This document shows, piece by piece, positions 55,481 to 64,000 of a stretch of 64,000 bases of DNA. Under the pieces are notes generated by a model. It did not search any database. It saw only the letters and a program-made list of their open reading frames with translations, and was not told the DNA's origin. Within the stretch, counting starts at the first letter, position 1. Every line of letters begins with the position of its first letter. Position numbers and translations under genes: made by a program. Origin of the DNA: Melitaea cinxia (lineage: Eukaryota > Arthropoda > Insecta > Lepidoptera > Nymphalidae); NCBI RefSeq assembly GCF_905220565.1, contig NC_059398.1, positions 12,917,210-12,981,209 of the forward strand, read 5' to 3'.

Positions 55481-55808
55481 TTAGTCTGTTAAAAATACTA
55501 TATATATTACTTTTGAAGGACTTATAAAACATATAAGCCTCGTTTAAAGTATTAAAAGCAGTCAGTTCAGAGCCAGGTGGCGCTCGGCGTGATTCGTGAT
55601 AGAGCTATCACTGATAACGTATCGCTTATCGCTTCCGCTGCACACAGCTGCTGAGTGCCGGCGCTGACGGCGTCTTATCGCGAATTCGCAGTTTTCATAC
55701 AATTAATGTGAGGTTAAATGTTATTTAGAAAAAATTATTTAACGTATGACGATTGTTTGTAGAAACGCTGTGTACTTTTTTTTAAACAGTACATATAAAA
55801 AAAACTTA
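55481..55808. promoter_or_regulatory. CpG-rich patch, possible promoter-like sequence
   Basis: At 55558-55695 a unique stretch reads GCAGTCAGTTCAGAGCCAGG, TGGCGCTCGGCGTGATTCGT and TGCCGGCGCTGACGGCGTCT. GTCAGTTC fits an arthropod initiator (TCAGT). No TATA box at the usual distance and no frame follow. Weak, compositional evidence only. Confidence 0.22.
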
Positions 55809-55935
55809 AAATTCTCGTGTCACAATGTTAGTTACAATACTACTCCGAAACAGCTAGACCGATTTTTATGAAATTTTGTATGCATTTAGAGGATTAATAA
55901 CATATAGACAAAACAATGTTTGCGAGGTCAGCTAG
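55809..55935 (+). mobile_element. Helitron-like HEL-G, 3' half
   Basis: AATTCTCGTGTCACAATGTT, ACTCCGAAACAGCTAGACCG and GTTTGCGAGGTCAGCTAG|T. The middle segment with CTCAGACCTACC is deleted. Confidence 0.7.
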
Positions 55936-56384
55936 TTTTGCTATAAATGGTTTAATTAAATATTATGACTTATTCAAACGACTACAATATTTATTCAATG
56001 GGATATTTTCATTAGTTGTAAAATAATATTATCAATTATTATGAAATTTATTTAGAGTTCAAAACGATAATGTGATAGTTTCATATCTATAACTAACTTA
56101 TAAAAGAATCTTATTAACTTTGTGATATGACGATTAAAAAAAATGTTAGCTTAATAGAGAAAATATTAATCTTGATTTATTTGATAGACTGACTTTATGG
56201 TCATTTAGATGCTAACTATACAAGCTGTACCTGCGACTTCTTCCGATTGCAGTTTTGACATTTATTCCCTCCCATCATACTTCGACGAAAAAAGTATGTA
56301 CCTAGTATTCTAGTTCACACTATGGATTTTATTTAAATTTAATCAGTGCTTTTAATAAATTCTGTGATTAACAAAGAGATAGAC
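55936..56384. other. AT-rich interval, no gene seen
   Basis: CAAGCTGTACCTGCGACTTC at about 56221 resembles a Helitron 3' end on the minus strand without CTAG. Otherwise nothing. Confidence 0.45.
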
Positions 56385-56648
56385 AATAACTGTGTTTGCT
56401 TGGAAACAAAGAAAAAACCGAGTTCAATTACATCATCAAATAATACAATGTCAGTACTCATTATTAAAGATCACTGAAAAAGTATTGATCAGATTTCAAT
56501 CAGATTTAGATGGGACCAAATGACAAGCACTTTTTTTTGATCGAATAAAAGGAACATCAAAATCAGTACATTCAGTAAAAAGTTATGAGGTAACACACAG
56601 AAAAAAACACAGTCGAAATGAGAACCTCTCTCCTTTTGACTCTAGTCA
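56385..56648 (+). mobile_element. Repeat D, diverged
   Basis: AACTGTGTTTGCTTGGAAAC, AAAAAACCGAGTTCAATTAC, GATGGGACCAAATGACA and GAACCTCTCTCCTTTTGAC are in family order with deletions. An older copy. Confidence 0.6.
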
Positions 56649-57074
56649 TACAAACAACTTTTAAAAATAATCATTTACAGCTGCCGATAAAATATGTATA
56701 TAATTCGAAATGGAGAGAATTTCTAGGTGTAAAACGTCGAGACAATATACCTATGAAATAACACTTAATACGTCGCCTAGGTATTGTAGGGAATATCGGA
56801 GCCGGTGATGTTCAGAATAATAATAATAATAATACTTTATTTCAAACTAAATTTTAAGTCTATATTGGGTTAGTACAACAAAACAAAATTTAAAATAAAA
56901 TTAAACGGAATTAAATTAAAAAATCAATAAGTAAAAATAAAATAAATAAAGTAAAAGTAAAATCAAAAATCAAACAATTTGCTTGAGAGTATACAAGAGC
57001 TTGTATACTTTCCCTTTTCTTCTTGTTTACTCGGTGTCAAACAAACAAAAAAAAACCTTAACATAGAATTTAAG
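56649..57074. other. AT-rich interval with (AAT)n
   Basis: (AAT)n at 56817-56836 is followed by CTTTATTTCAAACTAAATTT, possibly a LINE 3' end. No gene. Confidence 0.45.
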
Positions 57075-57343
57075 CGAGGTAGGGCACAGCAGGAAATATC
57101 CTGCTCAAAATCTGGAGCAGCTCATCTGGGGTACTACTTCAACCTTGCAGAAGATCAAATCTAAATAATACTGCTTTCAAGTAGTGAAGTGTCCCTGTGG
57201 TGAGTAAGGTGACCAGAACTCCTCAGGGGGATTGGGGGTAGGGCCGAAAACGCGCCTGCAATGCTTCTGGTATTGTAAGAGCCTATAGGCAGCGGTAACC
57301 GCTTACCATCGGAAGGAGCCGGACGCTTGTTTGCCGACTTGTA
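57075..57343 (-). mobile_element. Repeat C, full copy
   Basis: GAGGTAGGGCACAGCAGGAA to CGGACGCTTGTTTGCCGACT, followed by a (TA)n run at 57346-57367. The 86- and 61-codon frames over it are accidental. Confidence 0.75.
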
Positions 57344-58190
57344 GTATATATATATATATATATATAAAAAGATTGACACTCTGAGTGTGATTGCCAAATT
57401 GTATAGGACAACGGTGGTCAATTATTGGTGTTCGTAGGCGTGACAAGTCGAATTCTACTGCTACTTTTCTATTGTCGCCTATTTTTCGCTTATATGTATG
57501 AGTCGTGGTTTATCGTCTAAATAATATACAGATATGTTAGATACTATTACGATAAGTTTCATCAAAATGAGCTCAGCACCTTCGAAGATAAGCGCAGTCG
57601 TACAAAATGGCAAACAATCAAACAAATTAAAAATCGTACCATCAAAACTGTAGCATACCTCCGTGATTATATACAATGTCTAGGAATTATTTACATGAGC
57701 TAGGCAATGTGTTAAAATTGCGAATCATTAGAAATCATATTTTTTACATTGACTATCCATGTTCGGCATTGTATAGAATGACTGAAATATGTATTTTCCT
57801 GTAACATATAAACACGTAAACTGTAAAATTGTAATGACTCAAATATCTAGAAAAAGTACTTATATAACAGTTTTTTAAGGACCTATACACATTCAAAATA
57901 AAGATTTGACAAGATAACGTTACATACAAATAATTCTAATACCAAAAATTATAAAAAAAAAAAATCTAAAAAAACGAGTAATAAAATTCAAAGTAAAATA
58001 AACTATTAATATATTTTCGTAGCTTTTATATAGTATCTTCTATATATAGATAGGTTAATCAAAATTTTATGAAATTTCGCACACTTATAGTTGATATAGA
58101 GTAGGAGTGCAGAATGCTAATAGTTATTTAAAATTATGCATAAAAATACATTAAAGCAATAAAAAAAAAACATTACACACACTACCATAT
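57344..58190. other. (TA)n then AT-rich interval, no gene seen
   Basis: After the (TA)n run the sequence is unique and AT-rich. Short frames have no domain. Confidence 0.5.
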
Positions 58191-58214
58191 ATTTGATACA
58201 CACACGCATTTATA

Positions 58215-58219
58215 TTTTT

Positions 58220-58250
<31 letters not shown>

Positions 58251-58752
58251 TTACTTCTTGCATACATATAATCAAACACTTTTACGTAGTAAAAAAAAGA
58301 AGAAAAAAAAAAAAACAACAGAACAGAAATAAAATTAAACAAAAAGTAGTTACAATGACAGCATGCAAAGGCGGTCTTATTGCTTTAAGCAATCTCTTCC
58401 AGACAACCCCAGGTAAAAGGAGATTATTAGTAACAAAGTGCGGGATTGTGCAAAAGTAGATAAATATAAATAGAATTATAAATACATAAAAAAAATACAT
58501 ACATACACTTACAGAAGAATAAGATAAACATACAAAATCATGAGAATAAATAAATTTACGTAAACCATACGTAAAAATATAGGTACACATATTAAATACT
58601 TACAACATACACAAAATACATACATACATACATACACATATATAAATACATACACACACATACATACATACATACATACATACATACATACACATACAAC
58701 ATAAGTACACAAATGCATATCACAAAATAATATAAAAATAAAAAAAAAACAT
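58215..58752 (-). mobile_element. 3' untranslated region of the CR1-group LINE
   Basis: Lies downstream of the reverse transcriptase stop. It holds (CATA)n microsatellite DNA (58615-58700), a T/A-rich stretch, the GTTGTCTGGAAGAGATTGCT stem-loop region (58366-58408), and ends in (AATA)n (58215-58252), a usual end type for such LINEs. The 88-, 102- and 128-codon frames here are low-complexity by-products. Confidence 0.7.
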
Positions 58753-59935
58753 TTAAAGCGATAGGTAATGTTTGTATAAGCGATTCTTAAAAATTGATAA
58801 CGAATCAGAATGACGAACATTTCCAGGTAGGCTATTCCATAGTTTCGCAGCCTTAATCGTAAAAGAGTTTCTGTACACTTGCGATTGCGAAACAAACATC
58901 TTCAGCAGATTGTCTTTACGTGATCGAAGGTTTAGGTCAGAATTTGAGCCAAGAAATAAAAAACGTTCTTTTAAATAAGAAGGAGATAAGGGATTATAAA
59001 GAATGAAGTAAAGAAGAGAAAGCATGTGGAGATTACGGCACAGTCTGATTGGTAGCCACTTGAGTCTTGTTCGGTATTCGGATATGTGATCAAACTTACG
59101 CAATCCATATACGAAACGTATACAATGGTTTTGAAGTCGTTCAAGTTTGTTCAGCAATTCCTCTGAAAGATCAGGATAAGAGGAGTCTGCATAGTCTAAA
59201 AGCGGTAGAAGAAGTGAATGTGCTAATGATAATTTGGTCTTGATAGGAAGTAAACGCTTCCACCGTCGCAAACAGCCAATAGTCGCAAAAAATTTTCTGC
59301 TCATCTCATTCACCTGTGGAGCCCATGACATAGTACTGTCAATAATAATACCAAGATTCTTTACTGAGGTTCCCACAACTAAGCTAGTATTATTTATTTT
59401 AATTAAAGGTAGACTATTAATATTAACTTTCGCGATCTGTTTTGCGCCACCTAACAAAGCCACCTGGGATTTATTGGGGTTTAACGCTATCCCAAAAGAC
59501 TCACTCCACGAACTAATTTTATTCAAGTCAGAATTCAAGTCTTCGATTGCCTTGTTGATATTGTTAGCAGGGGCAGAAGTATAAACTTGCAAATCGTCAG
59601 CATATAGATGATAAGACGAGGAAAGAGATTTGGCGACAGTGTTAATAAAGATGGAAAAAAGGAGAGGAGAAGGAACACCACCTTGTGGCACACCAGCAGT
59701 AAGTGAACAATAAGATGAAAGGCGGTCATTACTGCGAACACACTGTTCACGACCACGCAAATAACTGTCGAACCATTGGATGGCATCAGATGAAATATTA
59801 ATGGATTTTAGGACGGCTAGAAGGATGTCAAAATCAATCGCATTAAAAGCGTTGCTGAAGTCTAGCAACGCTATGACTGTAATGCGCTTATTGTCCATAT
59901 TAAGTCTTACGTCATCAGTTACCTTATTTATTTTG
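58753..59935 (-). CDS. Reverse transcriptase of a 5'-truncated CR1-group LINE
   Basis: An uninterrupted 381-codon frame (ATG at 59898); homology continues in frame upstream as NKVTDDVRLN to about 59935, so that ATG is internal and the true start is lost. Residue numbers from the ATG. Motif A is LLDFSNAFNAID with catalytic Asp13. The next motif is AGVPQGGVPSPLLFSIFIN (68-86), differing from the common GVPQGSVLGPLLF at three places. Motif C is YHLYADDLQVY (96-106) with the YADD Asp pair intact, and LNPNKSQVALLG (139-150) follows. The C-terminus AAKLWNSLPGNVR...SIFKNRLYKHY is typical of CR1/Daphne/Kiri-type LINEs. The endonuclease and N-terminal reverse transcriptase motifs are absent, so it cannot retrotranspose alone, yet no stop or frameshift has built up, implying recent insertion. 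Exact clade is uncertain. Confidence 0.9.
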
Positions 59936-60057
59936 TTGTTTATTTTTAAAGTCTGTGGTCAATAAGATTAGATTATAGATTAATATTGTTTGTCTCTACT
60001 GAATGTCAAACATAAATATAATAAATTCATTTACCTTATTACAATCTGTAGTTATTT
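59936..60057. other. Spacer, nothing recognised
   Basis: AT-rich. Confidence 0.4.
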
Positions 60058-60250
60058 ATGGTTGAATTTCGACCACTGGGCGACTAATTAAATGGAATGA
60101 CTTATGTATTTGATCTTGGATTACCAAATAAATTCAACTAGTGGTCGTTTAGTGGTCGAAATTAGACCATAATTGATTTAAATTATAAGTTTGAACATTA
60201 TTAAGGTTCTGCTATCAAAGACTATAACTTCTATAATAATAATAAAAAAA
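60058..60250. mobile_element. Repeat L with inverted ends
   Basis: ATGGTTGAATTTCGACCACT (60058-60077) and AGTGGTCGAAATTAGACCAT (60151-60170) are inverted repeats with 18 of 20 matching; weaker pairing continues inward (CGAC). The right part, followed by ATTAAGGTTCTGCTATCAAA, recurs at about 31425-31490. A small foldback or MITE, non-coding. Confidence 0.5.
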
Positions 60251-60316
60251 TAATTTATAATACCGTGACTATTTTTTACTTGCTGTCATTATAATAACTG
60301 TCATTATAATATATAT

Positions 60317-60505
60317 TCTACACGCGACTTCGTCCACGTGGACTCCGCTCCTATTGATCTTAGCGGATGATATATAGCCTGTAGCCTTCCTCGATAAATG
60401 GGCTATCTAACCCGGAACGAATATTTCAAATCGAATCAGTAGATCCTGAGATTAGCGCATTTAAACAAACAAATAAATTATCCAGCTACATAATGTTAGT
60501 ATAGA
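60317..60505 (-). mobile_element. Helitron-like HEL-I, short form
   Basis: CACGCGACTTCGTCCACGTG, GATGATATATAGCCTGTAGC, AAATGGGCTATCTAACCCGG and GATCCTGAGATTAGCGCATT, ending GTTAGTATAGA|T. The terminal CTAG is lost (CTACACGCG). Confidence 0.65.
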
Positions 60506-60507
60506 TT

Positions 60508-60700
60508 AATGCGACAACGCGTTGGCGCAGCAGTCACAGCACTGACTGTTGCGTTGGCGGTCGCGGGTTCGATCGCAGCTCACGACAGACATATAGATAT
60601 TTGTCGTGGTCTGGGCGTTTGTGCTTGTGTGTTGTGTGTATTTCCTGACTCCCGACACATGAGAAAATCTTACTGGGGGGCGTTGAATCTGAAGCTTTTT
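60508..60700 (+). mobile_element. SINE-A head with alternative tail
   Basis: Head GCGACAACGCGTTGGCGCAG, B box GGGTTCGATCG-C, then GTCGTGGTCTGGGCGTTTGT, TGTGTTGTGTGTATTTCCTG, GACACATGAGAAAATCTTAC and GGGGGGCGTTGAATCTGAAG. Same tail as 29892-30085. It begins three bases after a Helitron end. The 64-codon plus frame is accidental. Confidence 0.75.
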
Positions 60701-60747
60701 TAAATATTTTATTGTAATAGGAAAACAAACATGTAATCTTCAATATA

Positions 60748-60833
60748 CACAAATCTCGTGTCACGAAGTTTGCCTGTGTATTTTACAAAATACTCTACAG
60801 ATTTTGATGAAATTTTGCACAGATATGTAACTT
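60748..60833 (+). mobile_element. Helitron-like HEL-G-related 5' fragment
   Basis: AAATCTCGTGTCACGAAGTT and TTTTGATGAAATTTTGCACA resemble the HEL-G 5' half. No 3' end present. Confidence 0.4.
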
Positions 60834-61254
60834 AGTCCAACTTCAAATATATATAGACTATATTTTATTTCGATTAATGGCCGCTATACTTTTATTGCAA
60901 AATAAAAAACTACTGCAGTAATTAGTACGCTAAGTCAGATACTATTAAAATAAAAGTAAGTAAATGCAATATTTGTAAAACGACGTTAATTTACCTTCGA
61001 AGTATAATAAAATTTAACAATGACAATAAAATTAAAAAAGGATTAACCGTGTTTCGTTTACAATATGCTTGCAGTCGTATAACCTTTCGAATTAAAAACA
61101 AACGTCGCCTTGTGGCCAAGGCCCCACTTATCAGTGCGGCGCGTGAGTAAATAGTTATGTTCATTCATATATAACGACCGTGATAGCTATTTAAATGTTT
61201 CGAATATAAACATATTATATTCTTAACTGGAATTAATTTGCGTTCGATTAGGGG
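60834..61254. other. AT-rich interval, no gene seen
   Basis: One GC-richer spot at 61105-61150 (GTCGCCTTGTGGCCAAGGCC). No gene. Confidence 0.45.
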
Positions 61255-61475
61255 GACGAGGCATCAACGTCAACGGCGAGTACATCTCGCACCTTCGTTT
61301 CGCTGATAATATCGTCATTTTTGCGGAGACGTTGGATGATCTAGGCCAAATTTTGGGCGGCCTAAATGAATCCACCCGACGAGTCGGTCGCATCGTTAAC
61401 ATACGGATACGGATTTTTCATGTGTTAACATGAGGCTCCGAGACGTGGTCACTGACGAAGGGAATCCCGAGTAGA
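61255..61475 (+). pseudogene. RTE-clade reverse transcriptase fragment, FADN
   Basis: Reads RGINVNGEYISHLRFADNIV, IFAETLDDLGQILGGLNEST and RRVGRIVN: RTE motif C with the second catalytic Asp changed to Asn (FADD to FADN). It then jumps to a degraded GAGGCTCCGAGACGTGGTCA, which is the YGSETWS region, so about 60 residues are deleted. Dead fragment. Confidence 0.9.
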
Positions 61476-61562
61476 AATTTTTTCGTCTTCCTTAGAAGGA
61501 CCGGACCAGGCATGCCTGATCAGGACTAGATAAGGCATGTAACGCAGATGATTGGTCTGGAC

Positions 61563-61629
61563 CTGATCAGGATGAGATGAGATTTCCTGATCGGGTCCAG
61601 ATCAGGAAATCTCATCTCATCCTGATCAG
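61563..61629. repeat. Perfect 30-bp palindrome with 7-base loop
   Basis: Arms 61563-61592 and 61600-61629 are exact reverse complements, separated by GGGTCCA. Each arm contains CTGATCAGG, GATGAGATGAGA and TTTCCTGATC. It would form a strong hairpin in DNA or RNA. Confidence 0.92.
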
Positions 61630-62021
61630 CCGGTTCGGTCCGGTTCTTTTAAAAAACACGAATGTATATTCTTGAACAAATTTTTTAACAAAAAAAAAAG
61701 CGAATTGATATTATAAATATGTTACTTAACATAATTATTATGATATTTATTTCCGTTTATTTTTTGCAATGTATTATATGTTTATGTTTTTACTTTAAAT
61801 ATTAATTATTTTTTTATTTTTATAATATTAATTAATTATTATTATTAATTAAATTTTATTTATTAACTTCTAATAATTAACTATTTCCTATTACTTACGA
61901 CTGCTCCACTGTGTAGAAATGGACTCCTTGCTAGACTGTCCTGATAACTGTATATATACTAAGTGCGCTTAAAAACATTAATAGCGCGATTCAGGCTCAG
62001 TTCGCGTAATTTCTTTCAGGC

Positions 62022-62230
62022 TACCCTGATCTGGACCGGACCGGGTTCTGATCCAGTATGCCTTACCATTCTTGATTATATTTTACATCAGGCTATCCTG
62101 ATCTGGACCGGACCGGGTCCTGATCCAGTATGCCTTACCATACTTGGTTATATTTTACATCAGGCTATCCTTGTCTGGACCGGACCTGGTCCTGATAGAG
62201 CTTGCCAGATCAGGCATGCCTTATTCTATC
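62022..62230. repeat. 72-bp tandem repeat, about 2.7 units
   Basis: Units start at 62022, 62094 and 62166 with CAGGCTA(C/T)CCTGATCTGG and include ACCGGACCGGG, TGATCCAGTATGCCTTACCA and TTATATTTTACAT. The third unit diverges after GGACCTGGTCCTGATAGAG. Confidence 0.88.
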
Positions 62231-62312
62231 CTGATCCGGTCCAGATACCTTGTTGAGCCTGACCTTTTTTCTACTCTTCTTCTCTAGGATATTTTATGAA
62301 GTTATTTGTATA

Positions 62313-62496
62313 CTAGCTGTCCGATGCGGTTTCTCCCACGTTAAATTAAGAAATAAATTGTCTATAAGTATCCTTCCTCAGTAAATTGCCTATCAATCAT
62401 ACACAAAAATATTTTTTCAATTCGAGCCAGTAGTTCCCGTGACTAGCGCGTTTAAGCAAATAAACAAACTTTTCAGCTTTATAATATTAGTAAAGA
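62313..62496 (-). mobile_element. Helitron-like HEL-I, complete
   Basis: A|CTAGCTGTCCGATGCGGT at the left (plus view), CAGTAGTTCCCGTGACTAGC and TTCAGCTTTATAATATTAGT inside, and AAAGA|T at the right. 184 bp. Confidence 0.7.
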
Positions 62497-62637
62497 TATT
62501 TGGAGGGTATAAGGATGAGTTGTAAAATGTCGTATATCTAGGTGATTACGGTGTGCCTATCCAGTTTTTCTTTTTTAATTTATACGCGTAAAGCGTTTGA
62601 TAGTTCGCAACAATGACAACGTCTGTTTGTCAACTAG
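62497..62637. other. Spacer, nothing recognised
   Basis: AT-rich. Confidence 0.4.
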
Positions 62638-62722
62638 TAATAAAGACGTCCATTTGTAATAAAGACGTCCATTTGTAATAAAGACGTCCATTTGTAATAA
62701 AGACGTCCATTTGTAATAAAGA
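62638..62722. repeat. 19-bp tandem repeat, 4.5 units
   Basis: TAATAAAGACGTCCATTTG is repeated four times exactly, plus nine bases. The array is bounded by ACTAGTAAT at the left and ATTACTAGT at the right, which are reverse complements. Confidence 0.93.
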
Positions 62723-63186
62723 TTACTAGTATGGGTTTCTACTTTCTATGCACTCGTAGGTATCTATTACGCGTAGTTTCATTAGGTATTGAACGCTTGG
62801 CGAAAAAAGGAAAAATTTCTCGGCTTCTCGCGTTGTGTAAGGGTTGCAAACAAAAAATGTTATAGTTCAGTAGGTGCAAAAAAAATCAACGATATACAAT
62901 ATAATCATATTCAACAATAACAAAAAAATTCAGTAATTGAAATAATAATATTTTTTACATAACTTCATTTAATAGAGTAATTTTATTTTACATTTTGATC
63001 AAGATTTTACAGAAATATGAGATAATATAAAGGATATCCATCGGTTAAGGGAGTTATCAACGAAAACGTGTGCGCTTCTCAGAATCTTGGAATAAAATAA
63101 GGATGCGTGATGTAAGCAATTTCAAGCTTACATTTGTGTGCGGCAACTCACACAATGGAGGTAAGGAGGTAATATTATTTTTTACG
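62723..63186. other. AT-rich interval, no gene seen
   Basis: No gene or repeat recognised. Confidence 0.5.
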
Positions 63187-63430
63187 ACTAGGTCGGCAAA
63201 CAAGCGTACGGCTCACCTGATGGTAAGTGGTTACCGTAGCCTATAGACTTCTGTAACACTAGAAACATCGCAAGCGCGTTGTAGACCCTACACAGGAGCT
63301 ATGGCTACCTTACTCACTAAAGGAACACAATACTTCTTGCAAGCAGTGTTATTTAACTGTTGTCTTCTTAATATTGAGGGTAGACTGCTCCAGATTCGGA
63401 GCAGGATATAACATGCTTTTCCCTATTTCA
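63187..63430 (+). mobile_element. Repeat C, diverged copy
   Basis: ACTAGGTCGGCAAACAAGCG, then TAACACTAGAAACATCGCAA, AGGAACACAATACTTCTTGC and CAGATTCGGAGCAGGATATA. The block between CGTTG and GGAGCTATGG is shortened. Confidence 0.7.
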
Positions 63431-64000
63431 AATAAATGAAATCAATGATAAATGAAAATCAAACTTAAGTCCCATGTTTGAATACGATTGAAGAATTATC
63501 GTTCTAAATAGGCATGCGATCTAGTTAAAAGAGTAATTTTGATTGAAAAAATTCGATTTAGTGTTTTAAGGCGGTAATTAGAAAGCTGTGTTTATACGGA
63601 TACAGTATAAATCCTTATCAACTTAAATGTATCAGTTACATTAAAAATTTCATACACATTATGATAATCCTTTAGACCTTCAATAATAAATGAAATAATA
63701 AATGAATATCTCAGTAATTATCGCTAATAGAAACTAATACTAAAACATTCTTGATGCGACCGCTTTAGCGTATTAGCCCCTCTCTACCCTTGCTACGATT
63801 ATTACCTATATACTATGAAGCCGAAGGAGGTAGGTTCCTAGTATTTAATTCTTTACATTAAATATATTTAAAAAGGTTTTTGAGGACCACTACAATATTT
63901 TGTGGGTAACTTGACCGCGCATCACACGGAAACTTTTGAATAGAAAAATCAAAAACTAAACTTAATTTATTCAAGTGGGCTTCAAATAGAACGGATCAAT
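63431..64000. other. AT-rich interval to the window edge
   Basis: No gene. The last 40 bases include TTTATTCAAGTGGGCTTC, similar in form to the possible LINE tail near 53040. Confidence 0.4.

Larger units (their letters stand above)
61494..62272. mobile_element. Unclassified element, palindromic end and tandem repeats
   Basis: The left part is dense in CCTGATCAGG and GGACCGGACC motifs and holds a perfect 30-bp inverted repeat. An AT-rich middle (about 61645-61990) follows, then 72-bp tandem repeats (62022-62165) and a motif-rich right end with GATCAGGCATGCC and CCTGATCCGGTCCAGAT. Motifs at both ends are related (CAGGCATGCCTGATCAGG at the left, GATCAGGCATGCCTTA at the right). No transposase frame. 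The 97-codon plus frame (61963-62256) just follows the 72-bp repeat, which is divisible by three. Confidence 0.5.

Noticed and set aside
58282..58895. 102- and 128-codon minus frames
   Set aside because: They read through T-rich and (TATG)n microsatellite DNA in the LINE 3' region; the peptides are low-complexity. Part of the second only overlaps the end of the reverse transcriptase in another frame.
61963..62256. 97-codon frame with repeated WTGPGPDPVCLT peptide
   Set aside because: The peptide repeat simply follows a 72-bp DNA tandem repeat that is divisible by three; there is no start context or domain.

Overview
This looks like AT-rich nuclear DNA from a moth or butterfly (Lepidoptera). 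The call rests on the repeats: RTE-type LINE 3' ends reading as a GGCCTATGTCCAGCAGTGGA tail followed by (GAT)n, several non-autonomous Helitron families with A|TC...CTAG|T boundaries, tRNA-headed SINEs, a mariner relic and a CR1-group LINE. The species cannot be told from the sequence. I find no host protein-coding gene. Apart from one LINE reverse transcriptase, nearly all open frames are short and fall by chance in AT-rich DNA or inside repeats. The window is best read as an intergenic region or a very long intron.

Repeat families, named here for cross-reference. SINE-A: tRNA-headed, up to about 350 bp. SINE-J: a second tRNA-headed SINE, about 245 bp. B: an about 310-bp repeat whose 3' end matches RTE LINEs. 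C: an about 270-bp repeat starting GGTCGGCAAACAAGCG and ending CTGCTGTGCCCTACCTCAG. D: a modular repeat bounded by AACCGACTTC inverted ends. K and L: two shorter repeats. HEL-E/F/G/H/I/N/O: Helitron-like families.

Layout. 1-10 kb: SINE-A, Helitrons E, N and O, an RTE tail, B copies, and SINE-J inserted in K. 10-18 kb: full SINE-A, an RTE ORF2 C-terminus (minus), C, a CpG-rich unique patch near 12.5 kb, a compound D/D/Helitron/SINE-J cluster, two B copies and an internally deleted mariner. 18-25 kb: a foldback element with a tRNA-like core, two C copies, a Helitron, SINE-A, and a repeat-poor CpG-rich block (22.25-23.7 kb) that is the best candidate for host regulatory sequence. 25-33 kb: a 1.4-kb terminal-inverted-repeat element enclosing an RTE piece, a decayed RTE reverse transcriptase, SINE-A, B, and a 616-bp Harbinger-like MITE. 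34-49 kb: SINE-A with a different tRNA head, Helitrons, D copies with an internal tandem duplication, and C nested in B. 48.8-49.5 kb: three abutting Helitrons. 49.5-53 kb: mostly unique AT-rich DNA with small CpG-rich patches. 53-64 kb: RTE and LINE tails, D, C, the CR1-group LINE with a 381-codon frame, another RTE piece with a damaged catalytic site, and an unusual element with a perfect 30-bp palindrome and 72-bp tandem repeats.

No operon or pathway is present. The interactions visible are between mobile elements: nesting, tail sharing between LINE and short repeat, and head/tail swapping between SINEs. The strongest candidates for something undescribed are the 61.5-62.3 kb element, the tRNA-like foldback at 18.4 kb and the TIR element at 25.5-27.0 kb. 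All repeat identities come from reading; no database was searched.
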